This document shows positions 29,143 to 34,731 of a stretch of DNA of 34,731 nt, piece after piece. The position numbers and the translations under genes are program-made. The notes beneath the pieces are model-generated. The model was not told the DNA's origin and did no database searches. It saw only the letters and a program-made list of their open reading frames with translations. Source of the DNA: CAIMZW01 sp037142435 (GTDB lineage: Bacteria; Actinomycetota; Actinomycetes; Nanopelagicales; Nanopelagicaceae); assembly GCA_037142435.1 (NCBI GenBank), contig JBAXAO010000010.1:1-34731 (forward strand), written 5' to 3'. How positions within the stretch are numbered: position 1 is the first letter of the stretch; every line of letters starts with the position of its first letter.

Positions 29143-29897
29143 TCTCCGTTCAAGATTTGTCGATCCGCGCTGGCGATAAAGTGATTCTGAATCACATCAG
29201 CGTCGATATACCGCTCACGAAGTGGACTTGCCTAGTGGGACCAAACGGAGCCGGCAAAACCACGTTCCTGAGGGCACTTCTGGGGTTGCAGCCGTATTCC
29301 GGATCAATCACTCAAGGTGGTCACGAGGTATACCGAAGCCACATGCGAAATGTCGCCTTCGTTCCGCAACAACCGCAAATTCCGATGGGGATGACTGTCG
29401 CAGAATACGTGGCACTAGGTCGAGCCAAGAGAGATGGTTGGGGCAAGGAGTCAACAAAGAGTAGGAATTTGATTTATGAAATCTTGTTACAAACCCAGCT
29501 GTACGGTCTGCACCAGCAGCACGTCTCTGCTCTTTCGGGCGGGGAGATGCAACGAGCACTGATCGCTCGAGCTTTGGCTCAGGAACCAGAGATAATTCTT
29601 TTGGATGAACCCACTAGCGCCCTAGATCTGCACCATCAGATAGCAACTCTTAACAATATTGAGATTTTGAAAGAACGTGGAGTTACCATAATTTCAACTA
29701 TGCACGATATAACTTTGGCGGCAATGTACGCAGAGCGCATTGTCGTGATGCACGAAGGGCGCATCCTTTTGGAGGGACCAGCGGCCTCAGTCATTCATTC
29801 TGCTGAACTCAAAGAAGCCTTTGACAATCGAATCAACGTGTACACATTGGACTCAGGTCGTCCAGTTATTGTTGCTGCGAAAGAAGAGCGAATCTAG
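29139..29897 (+). CDS. btuD: Cobalamin ABC transporter ATP-binding protein
   Basis: A 252-residue ABC ATPase of the iron/B12 (FecE/BtuD) class. Walker A GPNGAGKTT (34-42), Q-loop VPQQPQ (75-80), signature ALSGGEMQR (131-139), Walker B IILLDEPTSALD (152-163) and switch His in STMHDITLA. ATP hydrolysis drives BtuC. Its ATG overlaps the btuC stop as ATGA, and its last 4 nt overlap the convergent gcvT. No adenosyltransferase or corrinoid-remodelling gene is visible beside it. Confidence 0.96.
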   Translation: MISVQDLSIRAGDKVILNHISVDIPLTKWTCLVGPNGAGKTTFLRALLGLQPYSGSITQGGHEVYRSHMRNVAFVPQQPQIPMGMTVAEYVALGRAKRDGWGKESTKSRNLIYEILLQTQLYGLHQQHVSALSGGEMQRALIARALAQEPEIILLDEPTSALDLHHQIATLNNIEILKERGVTIISTMHDITLAAMYAERIVVMHEGRILLEGPAASVIHSAELKEAFDNRINVYTLDSGRPVIVAAKEERI

Positions 29898-31012
29898 CGA
29901 ACGTGTGAAGGCACAAATGGAATTTTTACTACTGTGGCGGTGCTCTTTCTTCCCCGCACATCAATGCTGACTTCATCACCCACTTTTATAGTCGGCGAGA
30001 TCAACCCAAGAGCGATTCCCATTTTCAAGGTTGGCGAAAACGTTCCACTGGTTATAGTCCCGAGGAGTTGATCTTCTGAACCAAGCACGTTCATGCCAGC
30101 TCGCGGAATTCCACGATCTGAAACCAGGAGGCCGCGCATAATGCGACTGACACCGGCTGACTTTTCGAGTACTAATGCTGCGCTCCCCTGAAATTGAGGC
30201 TTAGCCAGCGCCACTGCCCAACCTGAATTCGCCTGGAGCGGTGAAATTTCAAGTGAGAGTTCGTGGCCATGAAGTGGATAACCCATTTCGGTACGCAATG
30301 TGTCCCGAGAGCCAAGGCCGCAGACTCTTCCATCTAGAGCGGCAATTTCTTTAACGAGCAGTTCCCAAAGTTCTGAGGCGCTAGACCACACAGGCAGGAG
30401 CTCGTATCCAAATTCACCGGTGTAACCAGTCCGGCAAACAATGACCTTGCCTAAGTTGGCATGACCCGGAATTTCGACTTCGGTAAATTGCATGTAATCC
30501 AAATCAAGAGATAGTCCAAGCGATTCCATAACTTTCTTACTCAAGGGACCTTGCACCGCAAAGACGCCGAATCCTTCGTGCACGTTAACCACTGTAATTC
30601 CGGCCGGGGCATTTTTCTGTAGGACCGAACATACATCCGCGCAGTTGGCTGCATTGGGAATGAGGAAGAAGTCGGTCTCACTCCTCTGATAAACAATCAA
30701 ATCATCGATAACTCCGCCCGACGCATCGCATAACAAGTTGTACTGGGCGCTGCCACTAGAAATTCGCTGCAGATCGTTGGTAATCATGGTGTTTAAGAAT
30801 TCCAGCGCACCATCGCCTTTTACTGAGATCTTGCCGAGATGCGAAACATCAAAGAGTCCTACGCGCTCTCGTACGGCCGCGTGTTCGGCTAGGACGCCAC
30901 CAGAAAAACCGTCAATCGCGCCCTTCGGATATTCAATGGGCATGTCCCAGCCGCCGAAATCGGCCAACTTTGCACCTGCGTTGTGATGCCAATCAAATAA
31001 CGGAGATTTCAT
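29894..31012 (-). CDS. gcvT: Glycine cleavage system aminomethyltransferase (T protein)
   Basis: A 372-residue GcvT, which transfers the methylene group from aminomethyl-lipoyl H protein to tetrahydrofolate. Landmarks: ADFGGWDMPIEYP (17-29), FDVSHLGKI (54-62, with the conserved Asp), FLNTMITND, QYNLLCDASGGVIDDLIVYQ, CRTGYTGEFGYEL and RDTLRTEMGYPLHGHEL, then the C-terminal barrel with GTITSGTFSPTLKMGIALGL. Full length and complete, so a real T protein and not the shorter YgfZ type. gcvH and gcvP are not in the window; lpd, which encodes the L protein, lies 1.6 kb away. TAAGTT lies 6 nt before the ATG; the promoter is back to back with that of pepA. Confidence 0.95.
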   Translation of the reverse strand: MKSPLFDWHHNAGAKLADFGGWDMPIEYPKGAIDGFSGGVLAEHAAVRERVGLFDVSHLGKISVKGDGALEFLNTMITNDLQRISSGSAQYNLLCDASGGVIDDLIVYQRSETDFFLIPNAANCADVCSVLQKNAPAGITVVNVHEGFGVFAVQGPLSKKVMESLGLSLDLDYMQFTEVEIPGHANLGKVIVCRTGYTGEFGYELLPVWSSASELWELLVKEIAALDGRVCGLGSRDTLRTEMGYPLHGHELSLEISPLQANSGWAVALAKPQFQGSAALVLEKSAGVSRIMRGLLVSDRGIPRAGMNVLGSEDQLLGTITSGTFSPTLKMGIALGLISPTIKVGDEVSIDVRGRKSTATVVKIPFVPSHVR

Positions 31013-31018
31013 GTTCGT

Positions 31019-31024
31019 AACTTA
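31019..31024 (-). promoter_or_regulatory. -10 box of a leaderless promoter for gcvT
   Basis: On the minus strand TAAGTT lies exactly 6 nt before the gcvT ATG (31012), in a 29-nt divergent gap. Confidence 0.52.
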
Positions 31025-31029
31025 TCGTC

Positions 31030-31035
31030 TAATGT
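31030..31035 (+). promoter_or_regulatory. -10 box of a leaderless promoter for pepA
   Basis: TAATGT lies exactly 6 nt before the pepA ATG (31042), 5 bp from the opposing gcvT -10 box. Confidence 0.52.
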
Positions 31036-31041
31036 AGGAAA

Positions 31042-32559
31042 ATGACTGCTCTCAAACTTGCATCCGCTTCAAGTAATGGCCCTGTTGTTTTAGGTCTCTC
31101 CGCCAAGAATGGAAGATTGACAATCCACCATGGTGAGGTACCAACGAAGAAGGCCTTTCCTTCAAGCGAAGAGAAAAGACTATTGCTTTCTATTTTGAAG
31201 GACCTCGGTGCCACCGGCACCGTAGATGAAGTTGTCAAAGTCCCTTTCAGCAAGCCACGTCTGGTCATATTCACTGGCTTGGGGGTGACCAGCAATCAAA
31301 TTGATCACGAACTGCTTCGTCGAGCTTCAGGAGCTGCAACACGATCACTCCTTGCAATCCAGTCAGCGAACTATTTGCTCCCGCACACATCCGTTGAAGA
31401 GTTGGCCGCAATCGCAGAAGGTGCTGCATTGGGTGGGTATGTCTTTTCGGAATTTAGAAAAGATAGTAAAAAAGACGCCTTGCCAGCGTTAGCAACAGCG
31501 ATCATCATTTCCCCATTGTCCGCATCGGGCGCAGCCAAAAGCGCAATACGTCGTGCCGGAATCATCGGACGACGAACCACATTGGTCCGCGACCTCATTA
31601 ATACTCCCCCAAGCCATTTAACTCCAAAAACTTTCTCCGAGCGTATGAAGAAAGAAGCGAGCGCCCTGGGACTTAAAGTCGAGATCTTGAATGAAACCTC
31701 TCTTCGACAAAAGGGCTATGGCGGAATTTCCGCAGTGGGACAGGGCTCTGCCAATCCTCCGCGCCTCTTACGCGTTTCATACTCGCCAGCAAAAGCCCAA
31801 CAACGCATCGCCTATGTAGGCAAAGGCATAACTTTTGATACTGGCGGATTGGCGCTCAAGCCCGCTGACGGCATGGAAGCAATGAAGAGCGACATGAGTG
31901 GAGCTGCTGCAGTCATTGCTTCGGTAATGGCAATCGCAGAATTAAAATTGCCGATCGCAGTAGATGGCTGGGCCGCGCTCGCCGAGAATATGGTCTCCTC
32001 GACTGCAACTCGCCCTAGCGACATTATTTCTATGTACGGCGGAAAGACCGTAGAAGTCATCAATCCTGATGCCGAAGGCAGACTCGTCCTGGGCGATGCA
32101 TTAGTTCGCGCTCAGGAGTTCGCGGCCCTGGACAAATCTGGAGCAACGCTCTTGGGCGTGGTCGATGTGGCCACATTGACCGGCCATCAAGGGGTCGCGC
32201 TCGGAACCCGCATGAGCGCTGCCATGACCAACAATCCCGAATTTCAAACTCTCTTCTTGCAGGCCTGCGCTGAGAGCGGTGAGAATTTCTGGCCAATGCC
32301 CTTCCCGGAAGAGCTTCGTCCAACTTTTGACTCCCCCGTGGCTGATATTGCCAATATGGGTGATCGAATGGGAGGAATGTTGGTCGCTGGCATGTTCCTG
32401 CGGGAGTTCATCAAGCCCGAGAATCCTTGGCTCCACTTGGATATCGCCAGTCCGGCCTACAACAGCGGAACCGCTTTTGGATACACCCCCGTCGGCGGAA
32501 CCGGAGTTTCGCTCCGAGCGCTGATTCGTTTGGCTGAATTAGCCGTGAGCCAGGGGTAA
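31042..32559 (+). CDS. pepA: Leucyl aminopeptidase (M17 family)
   Basis: A 505-residue cytosolic M17 metallopeptidase that removes N-terminal residues and recycles peptides. The C-terminal catalytic domain carries YVGKGITFDTGGLALKP (Lys and Asp metal ligands), MKSDMSGAAAV, the conserved ENMVSSTATRPSDI, and the signature NPDAEGRLVLGDAL; the second residue is Pro where most members have Thr (NTDAEGRL). The last catalytic part, GERMGGMLVAG-like NMGDRMGGMLVAGMFLREF and LDIASPAYNSG, is intact. The N-terminal macro-like domain (1-170) is divergent, as usual. Own leaderless promoter; lpd follows after 81 nt. The pepA-lpd-sucB order is typical for actinobacteria. Confidence 0.95.
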   Translation: MTALKLASASSNGPVVLGLSAKNGRLTIHHGEVPTKKAFPSSEEKRLLLSILKDLGATGTVDEVVKVPFSKPRLVIFTGLGVTSNQIDHELLRRASGAATRSLLAIQSANYLLPHTSVEELAAIAEGAALGGYVFSEFRKDSKKDALPALATAIIISPLSASGAAKSAIRRAGIIGRRTTLVRDLINTPPSHLTPKTFSERMKKEASALGLKVEILNETSLRQKGYGGISAVGQGSANPPRLLRVSYSPAKAQQRIAYVGKGITFDTGGLALKPADGMEAMKSDMSGAAAVIASVMAIAELKLPIAVDGWAALAENMVSSTATRPSDIISMYGGKTVEVINPDAEGRLVLGDALVRAQEFAALDKSGATLLGVVDVATLTGHQGVALGTRMSAAMTNNPEFQTLFLQACAESGENFWPMPFPEELRPTFDSPVADIANMGDRMGGMLVAGMFLREFIKPENPWLHLDIASPAYNSGTAFGYTPVGGTGVSLRALIRLAELAVSQG

Positions 32560-32585
32560 CCCAGGCCACTTTGAGCGGGAAAACG

Positions 32586-32603
32586 CTGCCAGATTCGTGG
32601 CAG
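32586..32603. other. Short hairpin between pepA and lpd
   Basis: CTGCCA (32586-32591) and TGGCAG (32598-32603) enclose GATTCG. No T-run follows, so at best a weak terminator or processing site in the 81-nt gap. Confidence 0.35.
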
Positions 32604-32640
32604 GATTAGCGTCTGCCGTTTAATACTCGAAGGGTTGACC

Positions 32641-34008
32641 GTGTCTGAATTTGATCTTCTTATCCTTGGTGGAGGAAGCGGCGGATACGCCTGCGCCCTT
32701 CGCGCCGCCCAATTAGGACTTTCTGTTGCCCTAGTCGAAGAAGACAAACTCGGAGGCACCTGCCTGCACCGTGGCTGCATCCCTACCAAAGCGCTGCTCC
32801 ATGCTGGCGAAGTAGCAGATAGCGCTCGTCACGCTTCTGAATTCGGCGTCAATGCCTCCTTCATCTCGATGGACATGCTGGCAGTTAACGCCTACAAAGA
32901 TGGTGTGATTTCCAAACTCCACAAAGGTCTGCAAGGTTTGGTTAAATCTCGGAACATCACCTACATCGAGGGTCATGGCCGTCTTGTTGCAAAAAACGCG
33001 ATTGAAGTTAACGGAGTTCAGTACACCGGCAAGAACATCGTTTTAGCTACCGGCTCCTACGCTCGCACTCTCCCTGGTTTGGAAATCGACGGTGTCCAGA
33101 TCGTTACCAGCGATCATGCAACCAAAATGGAGAAAGTACCCGCAACGGCCATCGTTCTCGGCGGCGGAGTAATCGGGTGCGAGTTCGCTTCAGTCTGGAA
33201 GTCCTTTGGCTCCGACGTCACCATTATTGAAGCTTTGCCTCGTCTTGTTGCACTTGAAGATGAATCCTCCAGCAAGCAACTAGAACGCGCCTTTCGCAAG
33301 CGAGGTATCAAATTTGAAGTCGGAACTCGCTTCGCTTCGGCTACCAAGTCAGCGGATGGAGTAACTGTCACCCTCGAAAATGGCGCTACCTTTACCGCTG
33401 AAGTACTTCTCGTCTCTGTCGGCCGCGGACCGGTCTCAGCCAACTTGGGATATGAAGAAGCCGGCCTCACCATGGATCGCGGTTATGTTCTCGTAGATAA
33501 CAAGTGCCGTACCAACGTTCCTGGAATTTGGGCCGTCGGTGATTTGATCCCAACTCTTCAGTTAGCCCACGTTGGCTTTGGTGAAGGAATCTTGGTTGCT
33601 GAAGAAATCGCAGGGCTCAATCCGCGTCCTATCAATTACGACGGCGTTCCTCGCGTTACCTATTCAGAGCCAGAAGTTGCATCTGTTGGCTTAACGACCG
33701 CAGTTGCCAAGGAGCGCGGCTACGACGTTGTCGAACTTACCTACGATCTTGCTGGTAACGGAAAAGCAAATATCCTCAAAACTGCTGGTTCTATCAAACT
33801 TGTCGCAGAAAAGAACGGTCCAGTCCTAGGAATCCATATGGTGGGCGCTCGCGTCGGTGAACTTTTGGCCGAAGCACAATTGATCTATAACTGGGAGGCA
33901 GAGGCCGACGACGTCGCTCCTCTCATTCACGCACACCCAACAATGTCAGAAGCCATGGGCGAAGCGCATATGGCACTTGCAGGCAAACCACTTCACGCAC
34001 ACGGGTAA
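32641..34008 (+). CDS. lpd: Dihydrolipoamide dehydrogenase (E3)
   Basis: A 455-residue flavoprotein disulfide reductase: FAD motif LLILGGGSGGYACALRAAQLG (6-26), redox disulfide GGTCLHRGCIPTK (38-50; Cys41/Cys46), NAD motif AIVLGGGVIGCEFASVW, second FAD region GIWAVGDLIP, and the C-terminal active-site HAHPTMSEAMGEA. It reoxidises lipoyl groups of the pyruvate and 2-oxoglutarate dehydrogenase complexes and the glycine cleavage H protein, making NADH. AAGGG at 32630-32634 lies 6 nt before GTG 32641, so I prefer this to TTG 32635. The E2 gene follows after 14 nt. Confidence 0.96.
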   Translation: MSEFDLLILGGGSGGYACALRAAQLGLSVALVEEDKLGGTCLHRGCIPTKALLHAGEVADSARHASEFGVNASFISMDMLAVNAYKDGVISKLHKGLQGLVKSRNITYIEGHGRLVAKNAIEVNGVQYTGKNIVLATGSYARTLPGLEIDGVQIVTSDHATKMEKVPATAIVLGGGVIGCEFASVWKSFGSDVTIIEALPRLVALEDESSSKQLERAFRKRGIKFEVGTRFASATKSADGVTVTLENGATFTAEVLLVSVGRGPVSANLGYEEAGLTMDRGYVLVDNKCRTNVPGIWAVGDLIPTLQLAHVGFGEGILVAEEIAGLNPRPINYDGVPRVTYSEPEVASVGLTTAVAKERGYDVVELTYDLAGNGKANILKTAGSIKLVAEKNGPVLGIHMVGARVGELLAEAQLIYNWEAEADDVAPLIHAHPTMSEAMGEAHMALAGKPLHAHG

Positions 34009-34022
34009 TGGGAGAATAATCA

Positions 34023-34731
34023 ATGACTTTTTCAGTAACGATGCCAGCGCTCGGAGAGAGCGTTACCGAAGGAACCGTAACTCGTTGGCTCAAGGCCGAA
34101 GGTGATCAGGTCGCGATTGACGAACCACTTCTTGAAGTATCCACCGACAAAGTTGATACCGAGATTCCTTCTCCCGTAGCCGGAACCGTTAAGAAGATCG
34201 TTGTTCAGGTGGATGAGACTGTTGCAGTAGGTGCAGAGCTTGTTGTTATTGAAGATGGCGCAGCAGCACCTGTTGCCCCTGCCGCCCCCATCGTCGAATC
34301 GCCAGCCCCAGTTGCCCCAGTTGTTGAATCTCCTGCTCCTGTCGTTGAAGCAGTAGCCGCACCAGTTGTTGTTGCTACCCCTGTTGCAGCTGCTCCGGTT
34401 GCGACAAGCGCCGGCACCATCGTCACCATGCCCGCTCTTGGCGAATCAGTTACCGAAGGTACGGTCACGCGTTGGCTGAAAAACGTAGGCGATACTGTCA
34501 CCGCAGATGAAGCGCTTTTGGAAGTATCTACCGACAAAGTTGATACCGAGATTCCTTCTCCTGTTAGCGGAACAATTCTCTCGATCGAAGTTCCAGTTGA
34601 TGCAACAGTCCCAGTAGGTGCGCGACTTGCAACAATTGGCACTGCTGGTGCTGCTGTTCCGGCTGCCGCCCCTATTGCTCCTGTGGCTCCGGTTGTTGCA
34701 GCTCCTGTGGCTCCGGTTGTTGCAGCTCCTG
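34023..34731 (+). CDS. 2-oxoacid dehydrogenase E2 with two lipoyl domains (partial)
   Basis: The first 236 codons of an E2 dihydrolipoyl acyltransferase, cut off by the window end. Lipoyl domain 1 (about 2-77) has its lipoylated Lys43 in STDKVDTEIPSP; domain 2 (about 131-206) has Lys172 in the same motif. The two domains are nearly identical and are joined by an Ala/Pro/Val linker (about 80-130); a second such linker begins near 210. The E1/E3-binding and catalytic domains would follow outside the window. Shine-Dalgarno GGGAG lies 8 nt before the ATG, 14 nt behind lpd. In Actinobacteria such an E2 (SucB/DlaT) can serve the pyruvate and 2-oxoglutarate complexes; which one cannot be told here. 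Confidence 0.93.
   Translation, partial: MTFSVTMPALGESVTEGTVTRWLKAEGDQVAIDEPLLEVSTDKVDTEIPSPVAGTVKKIVVQVDETVAVGAELVVIEDGAAAPVAPAAPIVESPAPVAPVVESPAPVVEAVAAPVVVATPVAAAPVATSAGTIVTMPALGESVTEGTVTRWLKNVGDTVTADEALLEVSTDKVDTEIPSPVSGTILSIEVPVDATVPVGARLATIGTAGAAVPAAAPIAPVAPVVAAPVAPVVAAP
34677..34731 (+). repeat. 24-bp tandem repeat in the E2 linker
   Basis: Two perfect 24-bp copies (34677-34700 and 34701-34724) plus the first 7 bp of a third at the window edge. Each copy encodes APVAPVVA, the flexible linker after the second lipoyl domain. More copies may lie beyond the window. Confidence 0.9.

Noticed and set aside
32586..32603. Hairpin after pepA as a rho-independent terminator
   Set aside because: Only a 6-bp stem and no T-run follows, so it was kept as a weak structure, not a terminator.
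34677..34731. Tandem repeat as a CRISPR or mobile-element remnant
   Set aside because: Copies abut with no spacers, stay in frame, and encode the Ala/Pro linker expected in E2 proteins.

Overview
The window looks like a chromosomal segment of a small-genome, moderate-GC actinobacterium. I infer a relative of the freshwater acI/Nanopelagicales group, but no marker here proves it. Evidence for Actinobacteria: a ctaE-qcrC-qcrA-qcrB operon whose cytochrome c is diheme, whose Rieske protein has three membrane spans and whose cytochrome b has PDWY instead of PEWY; an actinobacterial oxidase subunit IV (CtaF); a DnaQ-UvrC-like fusion beside trpD; and a DUF3043 protein. The gene order matches, from memory, the Mycobacterium tuberculosis Rv2191-Rv2215 neighbourhood and the equivalent Streptomyces block. 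Genes are packed tightly, often overlapping by 4 nt, and no gap without a gene exceeds 300 bases. I see no insertion sequence, prophage or CRISPR array.

Layout. 1-2.9 kb: 3' part of tRNA-Cys, a ROK sugar kinase, a phosphomannose-isomerase-type cupin, tRNA-Val, a UppP-like phosphatase and a GNAT. 2.9-7.0 kb: an SDR divergent from an overlapping ACAD10/11-type acyl-CoA dehydrogenase, APH-like kinase and zinc alcohol dehydrogenase; this set resembles the levulinate / 4-hydroxyacid pathway. 7.0-9.7 kb (minus strand): cysteine-synthase-like enzyme, VOC protein, RimJ-like GNAT and alpha/beta hydrolase. 9.8-13.0 kb: DnaQ-UvrC-like nuclease, trpD and a degenerate receiver-domain protein. 13.1-21.0 kb: the respiratory core, with ctaE-qcrCAB-GNAT on plus converging on ctaC-ctaD-ctaF-SRPBCC on minus. 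21.0-25.6 kb: sulfur, Fe-S and NAD genes (a cysteine-desulfurase-like protein without its PLP lysine, TusA, PfkB kinase, ErpA, NadA) and DUF3043. 25.6-29.9 kb: aldo/keto reductase, a small anchored protein, a cobalamin riboswitch and btuFCD. 29.9 kb to the end: gcvT, pepA, lpd and the start of a two-lipoyl-domain E2 acyltransferase.

How they work together. The centre encodes the menaquinol:oxygen supercomplex (bcc-aa3). ErpA may help mature its Fe-S cluster, and Lpd plus E2 belong to the 2-oxoacid dehydrogenases that supply NADH. B12 import is controlled by a riboswitch whose competing helices can be mapped: a purine strand at 27112-27119 pairs perfectly with 27165-27172, which overlaps the terminator.

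The most notable signals are the riboswitch switching mechanism; a recurring TANNNT placed exactly 6 (sometimes 7) nt before start codons, implying widespread leaderless mRNAs, with one divergent pair sharing 2 bp of their -10 boxes; a desulfurase-like protein that keeps the catalytic Cys but lacks the PLP Lys and is fused in an operon to tusA; the 4-hydroxyacid-type cluster; and a CRP/GlxR-like operator before ctaE.
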